Origin: Lyngbya confervoides BDU141951
GTDB taxonomy: Bacteria; Cyanobacteriota; Cyanobacteriia; Thermosynechococcales; Thermosynechococcaceae
Reading direction: 5' to 3'
Assembly (NCBI RefSeq): GCF_000817775.3
Contig: NZ_JTHE03000024.1
Span: 1 to 64,000 of the forward strand
Length of the DNA stretch: 64,000 bases
This document shows positions 9,472-17,741 of the stretch, piece by piece. Position numbers and translations under genes: made by a program. The notes below the pieces were generated by a model. It had not been told where the DNA came from, made no database searches, and saw only the letters and a list, made by a program, of their open reading frames with translations. Position 1 is the stretch's first letter. Each line of letters opens with the position of its first letter.

Positions 9472-9515
9472 TGCGTCAAAAAGGAAGCCAGAGGGGATTC
9501 AGGGCCAGAACAGCT

Positions 9516-10439
9516 TCAGAGTTCCTCAGAAAATGTCTCTGCCACCTGCTGTAAATTATCTATCCAATCATAGGCCAGGGGATCAATGAGTAAAACCTTC
9601 CCGCCAATTTCCTGGGCAATCGTCTTCGAAGCCCGCTGGCTAAATTGTGGGGAGGCAAAGACCACCTTGATGTGGTGTTGCTTTGCAAAGCGAACAAGAT
9701 TTGCAAGTTCTGCCGCACTGGGTTCCTCTCCCCCCACCTCAACTGCAAACATTTGTAACTGATAGTCTCGCGCAAAGTAGCCCCAAGCCGGATGAACCAC
9801 CAGAACGCGGCGGTTTTTAAGATTTTTTAAGCGGGTTCGGATGGTTTGGTCCAGCCGATCGATATCTTGCCCTAGAACCTGAAAATTTTGTTGAAACTGA
9901 GCCGATTCTGGGGGGCGCAGTTGGGATAGGGTGTCATAGATGACCTGGACTTGTTTTTTAGCCAATTGGGGCGATAACCAAATATGGGGGTCGACATTGT
10001 CCTTGGCAGCCTGCCCCTGGGGTGCAAGGGGCGAAGGCTCGGCTGAATAGATGGGCGTGGGTAGGGGCAAGCGCTGAATTCCGCTGGTTGTGTCTACCAC
10101 CTTCATCCTGGGGTTAATCGCCCTGAAGCGATCCATCCAGGCCTCTTCAAAACCAATGTGGATTTGGAAGTAGGCATCGGCCCGACTCATCACCCTCAAC
10201 TGGGCCGGGCTGGGTTCGTAGGTATGGGGCTCGGTGCCCGCAGGAACCATTGTTTCCACCTTCACGGCCGCTCCCCCAATTCGGTTAACCCAGTAAGCCT
10301 GGGGCGGAATACTCACCATCACCTCAGCAGTGGTGGGGGACTGAGGCAGTTTGGCAGGTGCCCGACAGCCCGCGATCGCGCCGGAGCCGAGGAGGCATAG
10401 CAAGATTCCCAACATCCAGGATGTTTTGAGTCTATCCAT
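9516..10439 (-). CDS. znuA: Metal ABC transporter substrate-binding lipoprotein (ZnuA/TroA family)
   Basis: 307 aa from the ATG at 10439. The N-terminus is a lipoprotein signal (hydrophobic stretch ending in AIAGC). Likely metal ligands of the cluster A-I fold are His in GTEPHTYEP, His in VDPHIWLSP, His in VVHPAWGYF and Asp in LLIDPLAYDW. It lacks the His-rich loop found in many ZnuA proteins, so manganese or another divalent metal stays possible. The longer frame to 10484 would overlap the upstream small gene and put extra residues ahead of the signal peptide, so it is rejected. Confidence 0.88.
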   Translation of the reverse strand: MDRLKTSWMLGILLCLLGSGAIAGCRAPAKLPQSPTTAEVMVSIPPQAYWVNRIGGAAVKVETMVPAGTEPHTYEPSPAQLRVMSRADAYFQIHIGFEEAWMDRFRAINPRMKVVDTTSGIQRLPLPTPIYSAEPSPLAPQGQAAKDNVDPHIWLSPQLAKKQVQVIYDTLSQLRPPESAQFQQNFQVLGQDIDRLDQTIRTRLKNLKNRRVLVVHPAWGYFARDYQLQMFAVEVGGEEPSAAELANLVRFAKQHHIKVVFASPQFSQRASKTIAQEIGGKVLLIDPLAYDWIDNLQQVAETFSEEL

Positions 10440-10473
10440 TGATATCCAAGCCAATTCACGCAGACCGGAACCC

Positions 10474-10779
10474 TCACTCCCCACCGAACCGATATTCTCG
10501 CATCAATCGCGACAGTCGGGCCAGAACCTGATCGACCTCTGCAACAGTTTGGGACTCAAGCCCCAGCGCCAGCAAGTCGGGGCCGAATTCACCGGCATCT
10601 CCGAGTTTCAAAATCATCCCCAGGTCTTGAGCGCCCGCAAGCACAGCCGGGAGAGGACTGGGTTCGTCCACTTCAAAATCGAAAGGGATCCTGAAAGAGA
10701 TCTCGGACTCCTGTTCCGGAATCTCCTCAACACGGACTCCCTTTGTTCCGATCACCGAGACACTCGTGAGGTTGCTCAT
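10474..10779 (-). CDS. Hypothetical protein at the head of the metal-import operon
   Basis: 101 aa, acidic (EEIPEQESEISF, FDFEVDEPS) with a predicted helical C-terminus (VDQVLARLSRLMREY). No family recognised. It ends 34 nt before the znuA-like start on the same strand, so it is probably cotranscribed. The frame stays open upstream of the ATG for about 20 more codons (to a TAA near 10838) without another ATG, GTG or TTG, so 10779 is the best start though no clear ribosome-binding site is seen. Confidence 0.45.
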   Translation of the reverse strand: MSNLTSVSVIGTKGVRVEEIPEQESEISFRIPFDFEVDEPSPLPAVLAGAQDLGMILKLGDAGEFGPDLLALGLESQTVAEVDQVLARLSRLMREYRFGGE

Positions 10780-11105
10780 GACCGTGATATCATGGGTTTG
10801 AAGCTCATGAGTGACCAGTTGTTCGTCTTCATGGCCTTATCCTCCGAAACAGAAATGAACTGGAGTCGCCCTGGCACTAATATATATTTATATACTCATA
10901 TAAAGGAATGATCGTAGCATTTCTCAATCTCTGCTAGGTCGCCAAGCTGGAGAGGAAAAAGCCAGGGATTATAGAGGCAAAGCTCCATTGCAACTCCACC
11001 ACTCCAGGGAGTAAACCTCTCTCGGGGTGAGTCCGTGCAAGCAGAGAATTGAATTTGGAGTCAGAAAGAGACAATCAGGGAAGAAACGCGAAGGGAAGAA
11101 CCCAG
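10780..11105. promoter_or_regulatory. Divergent regulatory region with an A/T-rich island
   Basis: This gap separates the leftward metal-import operon from the rightward usp gene. It contains a conspicuous run of alternating A and T at about 10879-10909 (TATATATTTATATACTCATA), far richer in A+T than its surroundings, which probably holds -10 elements and may hold an operator. I could not match it confidently to a Zur box, which would be the expected repressor site if this is a zinc operon. Confidence 0.4.
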
Positions 11106-11588
11106 ATGTTTGCCAAACTATTAGTCGCCATGGATCATTCTCCCCGAGGAGAAGCGCTGTTCCAGAAAGGCTTGGCGCTGGCCAAACTCCACCAAGCCGA
11201 TCTCATGCTCTTGCATGTGCTCAGCAGCGAAGAAGAGGGAAGTCCAGTTCCCATTCCCGCTGGCGCAGACAATATGTACTGGTCTCCTGGACTCGACTTC
11301 AATACCGAAATTTGGCGGCAGGAATGGGAAAATTATGAAAGCGAATGCGTGGAGAAACTGCGATCGCTTGCCCAGGAAGCGAAAAAATCCGGTGTTAACA
11401 GCGAATTTCGTCAAATTCTTGGCAATACAGGCCGCGTTATCTGCGAGTTTGCCCAGTCTTGGGGAGCCGACTTAATTCTAATTGGCAATCGCGGTCGTTC
11501 AGGTCTCAAGGAAATGGTTCTCGGTAGCGTCAGCAACTATGTGCTGCATCATGCCCTGTGTGATGTCCTCACCTTTAAGTCCTTATAA
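11106..11588 (+). CDS. Universal stress protein (UspA family)
   Basis: 160 aa cytoplasmic Usp domain protein. N-terminal strand KLLVAMDHSPRGEALF and the ATP-binding motif GNRGRSGLKEMVLGSVSNYV (G-x2-G-x9-G-S) near the C-terminus mark it as the nucleotide-binding class. The ATG at 11106 has AAGGGAAG upstream; the frame to 11049 is an extension without support. It converges on the P-type ATPase gene. Usp genes often neighbour ion transporters, which fits this block. Confidence 0.9.
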   Translation: MFAKLLVAMDHSPRGEALFQKGLALAKLHQADLMLLHVLSSEEEGSPVPIPAGADNMYWSPGLDFNTEIWRQEWENYESECVEKLRSLAQEAKKSGVNSEFRQILGNTGRVICEFAQSWGADLILIGNRGRSGLKEMVLGSVSNYVLHHALCDVLTFKSL

Positions 11589-11671
11589 ATTTTCCGCCAG
11601 CGCCCTTAGATCATCGCCAGGGGCGAGGCCATAACCCGGTCTTGCCAGGGCTGATCAACTTTACCTCAGCT

Positions 11672-14536
11672 TTATCTGACTGGATTCCTGGAGTTTATCT
11701 CCCCCGCAGCCCTGCGCGTAAACACAAATTTCCGCAGCTCCTCCAGTCCCAGCAGCAAAAAAGGCCACATGATCAGCATCCCCCATTGATCCAGCCGGAG
11801 GGGAGCAGTCCCAAAAATATTTTCCAGCGGGGCAAGATAAATAATGGCAAGGATAATCGTCCACTCAGAAACAATCCCGATCCAGATCAAGGGGTTACTA
11901 AAAAAGCCCATCCGAAAAATAGATCGACGCTCTGATCGACAGGCAAAAACATTTCCGTCTTGACAGGCCACAATGGTGGCCAGGGTCAAGGTTGTGGCCT
12001 GATGATAGATATTCAGAACCTGGGGATCCGCTTGATGCTGCAGAATTTGGGGGGTGATTGCCTGCAAATCGGCGAGGCCGTAGCCCTGCTGCTGCCAAAC
12101 CGCTAGAAACACCGCCATGCCAGCAAAGGCCTCGAGAGGCCCCAGAAATCCGTAGGCCCGAGCGAGTAAGGATCGATCCAGCAGCGGCTTGTGCTTGGCC
12201 CGCGGCGGCTGATTCATCGTTCCAGGTTCTGCAGCCTCTGCGCCCAGGGCCAGGGCGGGAACCATGTCGGTGCCCAGGTCGATGGCAAGAATTTGTAAAA
12301 TTACCAGGGCGGGAGGAATTTTCAGGATGACCATCAGCAAAAACGGCACAATTTCAGCCACATTAGAAGCCAAAATATAGGTCATAAATTTGCGGATATT
12401 CTGGTACACACTGCGTCCCTGCTCCACCGCACTGACGATGCTGGCAAAATTATCGTCTAAGAGCACGATATCAGCGGCTTCGCGGGCCACATCCGTGCCA
12501 TTGCGCCCCATGGCAATGCCAATGTTGGCCGCTTGCAGGGCAGGCGCATCGTTCACACCATCGCCCGTGACGGCCACCACCTGGCCCAGGCTTTTATAGG
12601 CTTCCACAATTCGCAGCTTTTGCTCTGGCATCACCCGCGCAAAAATAAGCCCCGGCCAGCGGTGGAGAATCTGGCGGAGCTGCGCATCGGAGAGATGGGA
12701 TAGTTCATGGCCAGTCACCACCCGCGCCTTACCCTGGACTAAACCAATATTGTTGGCGATCGCTGCGGCGGTTTTCCCATAGTCTCCGGTCACCATTGTG
12801 ACTGAGATGCCCGCCCGATGACAGTGGGCGATCGCCTCTGCCACCTCAGGACGCGGCGGGTCCATCATTGCTGTTAGCCCAATAAAAATCAGTTCCTGCT
12901 CTAAATCCTCTGGGGGTTGATCTAGAAGTTCCCGGTCACCTTTGCGGGCGGCAACCCCCAGGACGCGAAAGCCCTGATCGGCCCAGTGGTCGTTGGCCTG
13001 GGTAATCAAGGTACGTTCGGCCTCGCCCAAGGGCACCAGCTGGCCCGCCGCAAGCATCCACTGGCAATGATTTAAAACATCCAGAGGCGATCCCTTCGTA
13101 AAGCTTAAATAGGCGTGTTCATTGGGCCACAGCTCTGCCAGGTTCCAGTCCAGAACCACGGTCATCATGCGCCGATTGGAATCAAAGGGAACTTCCCGCA
13201 GTCGCGGCGATCGCTGCTGCAATTGTTCGCTTTCAAGACCAGCCTTGAGGGCCGCAACCAGCAGGGCCGCTTCGGTGGGATCTCCCACCTCCTGCCAATC
13301 GGAAATGGGCTTCACCTTGCCCTGCGCTGGCGAGGTGAGATGAATCAGTCTTGCATTGGAACACAGGGCACCGCCCACCAGCAGCAGTTTTGCCTGCAGT
13401 TGGGCATGGGAGTCTGCAGGCAGATCCACCTGCCCCACGGGACTATAGCCCACCCCCGTCACCGGAATGGATTGATTCGGAATCCACAGCGATCGCACCG
13501 TCATTTCATTTTGGGTCAGGGTCCCGGTCTTGTCTGTGCAGATGACTGAAGTGGCGCTGAGGGACTCAACCGCAGACAGACGCCGGACCAAGGCGTTGCG
13601 TTGGGCCATGCGCTGAACCGCGATGGCCAGCGACAGCGTCACCGTAGGCAGCAGCCCCTCCGGCACAAAGGCCACGATAATGCCAATGGCGAAGACAAAG
13701 CTCTCCTGAAAGTCCATCCCCACCAGAAACTGGGTTAACAGAAACACCAGCATCCCCATACTGATGGCCAAACCCGTAATAAAGCGCACGATCCGACTAA
13801 TCTGAAATTCCAGCGTGCTGGGCTCTCGCTTCACGGTAGTCGTCAAATGGGCCACATGGCCAAATTCTGTGCGGTTTCCGGTGGCGTAGACCACGGCCAA
13901 CCCTCGACCCGCCGCCACCGTAGAACCGGCAAAAACGAGATTCGACAGCTCAGCAGGCTGCACTTTTCCCCCAGAGGGCACCGTTCCCTGGGCCGCAATT
14001 GGATTGGCCTGCCGCGCCACCGGCAGGGATTCTCCGGTGAGGATGGAGGTATCCACGTAGAGCGCCTGCACCGAAATCAAGCGGGCATCGGCAGAAATTC
14101 GATCCCCCTCCTCCAGCTGGATTAAATCTCCCGGCACTAACTCTCGGGCTGGAACGATCCCCAGAACTCCCTCGCGGAACACCTTGGCCTGAGCAGGCAG
14201 CACATTCTTCAGAGCAGCAATGGCCCGTTCCGCCTGAAACTCCTGAGAAAAGCTGAACAGGGCATTAATCCAAATCACGGCCCAGATTGCCCATCCCAGT
14301 TCCGTCGCCCCGGAGATAAAGGCTAAAATCCCGGCCACCCACAGCAGCAGCGCCATGAAATGGGTGAGTTGATCTAAAAATCGCAGCAGGAGAGGACGGC
14401 GGGGCGGATCGGGGAGTTCATTCGGCCCATTCTCAATCAGGCGCTGCTGAACCTCCTGGGGCGCAAGGCCCTGAGGTGAGCTGGATAGGGACGAAAAAAC
14501 GGCTTCGGTTTCCAGAGACCAGATGGGCGGCAGCAT
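11672..14536 (-). CDS. P-type cation-transporting ATPase, P2 class resembling Na,K-ATPase alpha subunit
   Basis: 954 aa ion pump. It has the actuator motif LTGES (about 167-171), the phosphorylated Asp335 in ICTDKTGTLTQNE and the hinge VTGDGVNDAPAL. Membrane helix 4 carries VPEGLLPTVT (291-300), and helices 5-6 carry YILASNVAEIVPFL and AIDLGTDMVPALALGAE, which echo PEGLLATVT and CIDLGTDMVPAISLAYE of animal Na,K/H,K-ATPases (P2C) rather than the Ca-pump versions. The ion is therefore plausibly Na+ or K+, but this is inference. GAGGGAGA lies a few nt before the ATG at 14536. It converges with the usp gene. Confidence 0.9.
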   Translation of the reverse strand: MLPPIWSLETEAVFSSLSSSPQGLAPQEVQQRLIENGPNELPDPPRRPLLLRFLDQLTHFMALLLWVAGILAFISGATELGWAIWAVIWINALFSFSQEFQAERAIAALKNVLPAQAKVFREGVLGIVPARELVPGDLIQLEEGDRISADARLISVQALYVDTSILTGESLPVARQANPIAAQGTVPSGGKVQPAELSNLVFAGSTVAAGRGLAVVYATGNRTEFGHVAHLTTTVKREPSTLEFQISRIVRFITGLAISMGMLVFLLTQFLVGMDFQESFVFAIGIIVAFVPEGLLPTVTLSLAIAVQRMAQRNALVRRLSAVESLSATSVICTDKTGTLTQNEMTVRSLWIPNQSIPVTGVGYSPVGQVDLPADSHAQLQAKLLLVGGALCSNARLIHLTSPAQGKVKPISDWQEVGDPTEAALLVAALKAGLESEQLQQRSPRLREVPFDSNRRMMTVVLDWNLAELWPNEHAYLSFTKGSPLDVLNHCQWMLAAGQLVPLGEAERTLITQANDHWADQGFRVLGVAARKGDRELLDQPPEDLEQELIFIGLTAMMDPPRPEVAEAIAHCHRAGISVTMVTGDYGKTAAAIANNIGLVQGKARVVTGHELSHLSDAQLRQILHRWPGLIFARVMPEQKLRIVEAYKSLGQVVAVTGDGVNDAPALQAANIGIAMGRNGTDVAREAADIVLLDDNFASIVSAVEQGRSVYQNIRKFMTYILASNVAEIVPFLLMVILKIPPALVILQILAIDLGTDMVPALALGAEAAEPGTMNQPPRAKHKPLLDRSLLARAYGFLGPLEAFAGMAVFLAVWQQQGYGLADLQAITPQILQHQADPQVLNIYHQATTLTLATIVACQDGNVFACRSERRSIFRMGFFSNPLIWIGIVSEWTIILAIIYLAPLENIFGTAPLRLDQWGMLIMWPFLLLGLEELRKFVFTRRAAGEINSRNPVR

Positions 14537-14978
14537 AGATCTCCCTCTCTAGCAGCGAACTCCAGGGTAGACGGATAGACTGAGACGATGGACTGGAGAG
14601 GGCTTGAATAGGGTGAACGGATCCGGGGAACCCCAGTTTTTCTCCAGGATGGGATTACTGTAGCTGAATCCAAGAGGGGGAAAAACAGCGATCGCCCAGA
14701 TCTTCACAAATCTCTAGTACAGCACTTTTAGTCCGGCGCTTTAAACGCTGGGCATCCCCCGAAGGGGGCAAGGGCAACCGGTTGGGTCCGGTTCAATCTC
14801 CCTCGAAGTAGGGATGATCCGGGAGGGCGATCCGCACGGTCGATGAATCGGGAAGATCCCCAGGATCCCCATCAATCCTGGCGGGGCCTCGATTAAGATA
14901 AGGAATGGTCTATCCTTGCCGAAGAGAGGCCCCCTGGCGCAAGAGACGGACAGATGCCCCCAAGGTGTGAGGTTAGAG
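14537..14978. other. Intergenic region with several inverted repeats upstream of the DUF4010 gene
   Basis: Divergent region of about 440 bases. Between about 14750 and 14940 it holds a series of short hairpins, including CCCCCGAAGGGGG near 14757 and AACCGGTTGGGTCCGGTT near 14776, followed by further G/C-rich repeats. No tRNA or known riboswitch is recognised. It may be a structured leader of the downstream membrane-protein gene. Confidence 0.35.
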
Positions 14979-16253
14979 ATGCCCTCTGATGTCTTGCAGT
15001 TAATTCCCCTGGAAGCCTTCAAGTTAATAACCGTCTTGTTTTTGTCCTTCCTGATTGGGCTGGAGCGCGAAGAACATAAGCTGAGCAAGGGGTTTGCCTT
15101 TGGAGGTGTGCGCACCTATCCCCTCATTGGCTTGCTCGGCTACAGTATTGCCTTCCTCTCCCAGCGTCAGGCTCTCCCCATTGCCTTGGGATTAGCGGTG
15201 ATTGCGGGCTTTATGATGCTCTCCTATTGGCATAAGATGACCACCGCGCAACGGGTGGGATTGACCTCGGAGATGGCGGGTTTAACCACCTATATCGTCG
15301 GAGCTTTGGTCTATTATGAACACTTTTGGATTGCCTCTTCCCTGGCGATCGCCAGCTTGATCTTGCTGGAGCTGAAATCTTTTTTAGAAACCCTGGCCCG
15401 GCGGTTTTCCGAGACCGATATCCTCAATTTCACGAAGTTTCTATTCTTGACCATCGTAATCCTGCCGATTCTGCCGGATCAGGTCCTAACCCCGTTTGCC
15501 CTTAATCCCTTTAAAACCTGGCTGGTGGTCGTTGCCGTCAGCGCCATTTCCTACGGCAGCTATCTCCTGCAGCGCTTTGTCCAGGGAAGACGCACCATTT
15601 CCTTGGTTGCATTGCTGGGAGGCGCCTACTCCTCCACCGTGACCACGGTCGCCCTGGCCAAGCGAGCCAGTGTCGACTCCCGCCACTGGGCCAGCTACAC
15701 CGGCGGCATTTTGATTGCCTCGGGCATCATGTACTGGCGTCTAATGGTCCTGTTGAGAATCTTTAATGCCAACCTAGCCGCAAACTTGAGCGCTCCCTTC
15801 CTGGGGTTGGGAGCCATGGGCCTGGTGAGCGGATTGGGCATCTCGCTGCGGCGACCGGCCATCTCCGATCCCGAGGTTGTGGAGGCCCCTCCCCCCCAGG
15901 GCAATCCCCTGGAACTGAAGGCTGCCTTTAGTTTCGCCGCTCTATTCATTGGCATTACGATGATTGCCAAATATGTCATTCAGTATTTCGGCAACAGCGG
16001 TGTCTACACCCTGGCCGTTATCATGGGGGTCACCGATGTTGACCCCTTTATCTTAAGTTTGACCCAGACCGGAGGCCATTCCATTCCAGGGGGGGTTGCG
16101 AGTGCCGCGATTGTGATTGCCGCCGCCAGTAACAACCTCGTTAAAGGGGTCTACGCCCTCATCTTTGGCGATCGCCAAACGGGGCGCCGGAGTTTGGCGG
16201 GGCTGGTGATCTTCAGTCTCCTCGGACTGTTACCCTTGCTCGGCCTCTTGTAG
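14979..16253 (+). CDS. MgtC/DUF4010 family membrane protein
   Basis: 424 aa polytopic protein. The N-terminal part has the MgtC/SapB-like signature FLIGLEREEHK and GGVRTYPLIGLLGY, and the C-terminal half matches DUF4010 (about ten to twelve helices overall). MgtC-type proteins affect Mg2+ and phosphate homeostasis and ATPase activity in other bacteria; the role of DUF4010 proteins is not established. The ATG at 14979 (MPSDVLQLI) is chosen over the open frame from 14916 because GAGG precedes it and the extension is not hydrophobic or conserved-looking. It precedes the APC permease gene by about 60 nt. Confidence 0.8.
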   Translation: MPSDVLQLIPLEAFKLITVLFLSFLIGLEREEHKLSKGFAFGGVRTYPLIGLLGYSIAFLSQRQALPIALGLAVIAGFMMLSYWHKMTTAQRVGLTSEMAGLTTYIVGALVYYEHFWIASSLAIASLILLELKSFLETLARRFSETDILNFTKFLFLTIVILPILPDQVLTPFALNPFKTWLVVVAVSAISYGSYLLQRFVQGRRTISLVALLGGAYSSTVTTVALAKRASVDSRHWASYTGGILIASGIMYWRLMVLLRIFNANLAANLSAPFLGLGAMGLVSGLGISLRRPAISDPEVVEAPPPQGNPLELKAAFSFAALFIGITMIAKYVIQYFGNSGVYTLAVIMGVTDVDPFILSLTQTGGHSIPGGVASAAIVIAAASNNLVKGVYALIFGDRQTGRRSLAGLVIFSLLGLLPLLGLL

Positions 16254-16315
16254 AGAGATCCGCTTATGTTTCAGATTATTTTAGAAATATCCAACCCAGA
16301 TTAAAAATAGACGGT

Positions 16316-17620
16316 ATGACTCAGCATCAGATGGGGTTTTGGTCGGTGGTCGCGGTGGGAATCGGCGGCATGGTCGGAGGCGGCATTTTTGCCGTTCTGG
16401 GATTAGCGGTCAAGGTCACCCAAGGAGGCGCGCCCCTTGCCTTTGGTCTGGCCGGCATCCTGGCCCTATTCACAGCCTACTCCTACGCAAACCTCTCCGT
16501 CAGCTTCCCCAGCCGTGGCGGCACCGTGATCTTCTTTAATCGGGCCTTTGGCACGGGGCTATTTACCGGCGGCATGAATATTCTCCTGTGGCTGAGCTAC
16601 ATTGTGATGCTCTCTCTCTATGCCTCTGCCTTTGGCAGCTATGGCGCAACCTTTTTTCCAGAGTCCTTTCAAGGCTGGGCTAAACATCTGCTGATCAGCG
16701 GGATTATTGTGGCGATTACAGGACTCAATCTCCTCAGCGCGGATTTGGTGGGGCGAGCTGAGCGCTGGATTGTGATCTTCAAGCTGGTCATCCTGACCCT
16801 ATTTGTGGGCATGGGATGTCAGGGAATCCAGGGTAAATCTATTCAACCCGACACCTGGGCCTCACCTCTGGCATTGGTCGCCGGCGGAATGTTAATTTTT
16901 TTGGCCTATGAAGGCTTTGAGCTGATTGCCAATGCCGCAGAGGATGTGAAAGATCCCGGTCGAATCCTGCCGCGGGCCTACTATACCGCCGTAGGATTTG
17001 TCCTGATTCTCTACGTCCTCATTGCAATGATTACGGTGGGAACCCTCTCGCTCTCGGAAATTCAGGCAGCCCATGAGTATGCCCTCGCCGCCGCGGCAAA
17101 ACCCTTTCTGGGCCCTGAGGGCTTTACCTTAATTGCGATCGCGGCGATGCTGTCTACAGCCTCTGCTATCAATGCCACGCTCTATGGCACCTCGCGACTG
17201 AGCTACATGATTGCCAAGTCTGGCGAGTTGCCTAAAATTCTCGAAAAGAAAGTTTGGAACCAGCCCATTGAGGGACTTTTAATCACCAGCACCCTCACCT
17301 TGGTGATCGCAAATTTCTTTGATCTGTCGGGCATTTCCACCATGGGCAGTAGCGGATTTTTAATCATTTTTGCGGCGGTGAACTGGGCCAACGTCAAACT
17401 GCACTCACAGACCCGCAGTCATCGCTGGGTTTCGCTGATCGGCGCGATCGCCTCCATTGCCGCAGTGCTTGTTCTCCTCGGGCAAACGGCCCAGACCCAA
17501 CCCCAAAACCTCTGGGTGGTGGTGATCATGGTGCTGACAGCCTTCACCCTTGAGTTGATCTACCGTGCCCTCAAGGGCCGGACTTTGCGACTGAATCAGC
17601 CCCCTAAGTCAGACCCCTAA
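16316..17620 (+). CDS. APC-superfamily amino acid/polyamine permease
   Basis: 434 aa with about twelve membrane helices. The first helix carries the APC glycine signature GIGGMVGGGIFAVLG. A second conserved segment is AYEGFELIANAAEDVKDP, the typical site between helices 5 and 7. Function is probably uptake or exchange of an amino acid or amine; the substrate is not predictable. Its last codons (PPKSDP) lie in the first unit of a 13-bp tandem repeat that continues past the stop. It probably belongs to one transcript with the DUF4010 gene. Confidence 0.85.
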   Translation: MTQHQMGFWSVVAVGIGGMVGGGIFAVLGLAVKVTQGGAPLAFGLAGILALFTAYSYANLSVSFPSRGGTVIFFNRAFGTGLFTGGMNILLWLSYIVMLSLYASAFGSYGATFFPESFQGWAKHLLISGIIVAITGLNLLSADLVGRAERWIVIFKLVILTLFVGMGCQGIQGKSIQPDTWASPLALVAGGMLIFLAYEGFELIANAAEDVKDPGRILPRAYYTAVGFVLILYVLIAMITVGTLSLSEIQAAHEYALAAAAKPFLGPEGFTLIAIAAMLSTASAINATLYGTSRLSYMIAKSGELPKILEKKVWNQPIEGLLITSTLTLVIANFFDLSGISTMGSSGFLIIFAAVNWANVKLHSQTRSHRWVSLIGAIASIAAVLVLLGQTAQTQPQNLWVVVIMVLTAFTLELIYRALKGRTLRLNQPPKSDP

Positions 17621-17665
17621 ATCAAACCCCTAAGTCAGACCCCTAAGTCAGACCCCTAAATCAGC
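17601..17665. repeat. 13-bp tandem repeat, five units
   Basis: Five adjacent copies of CCCCTAAGTCAGA and close variants (CCCCTAAATCAAA, CCCCTAAATCAGC) at 17601, 17614, 17627, 17640 and 17653. The array begins inside the last codons of the APC permease gene and runs 45 nt past its stop. Because each unit contains TAA, a shift of one unit would leave the protein end almost unchanged. It probably arose by slippage. Confidence 0.9.
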
Positions 17666-17741
17666 CCAGAGGTCCCCTGAAAACCGAATGAATAGGGAAC
17701 CCCCCGTCTTGATATGAATGCAATGAATCGTTGGGGTATTC

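Noticed and set aside
10351-10911. 186-codon plus-strand frame over the start of the metal-import operon
   Set aside because: It runs antisense across the lipoprotein signal of the znuA-like gene and the small head gene, with no protein-like features.
17601-17665. Repeat array as a CRISPR
   Set aside because: The 13-bp units are directly adjacent with no spacers and no cas genes lie in the window.
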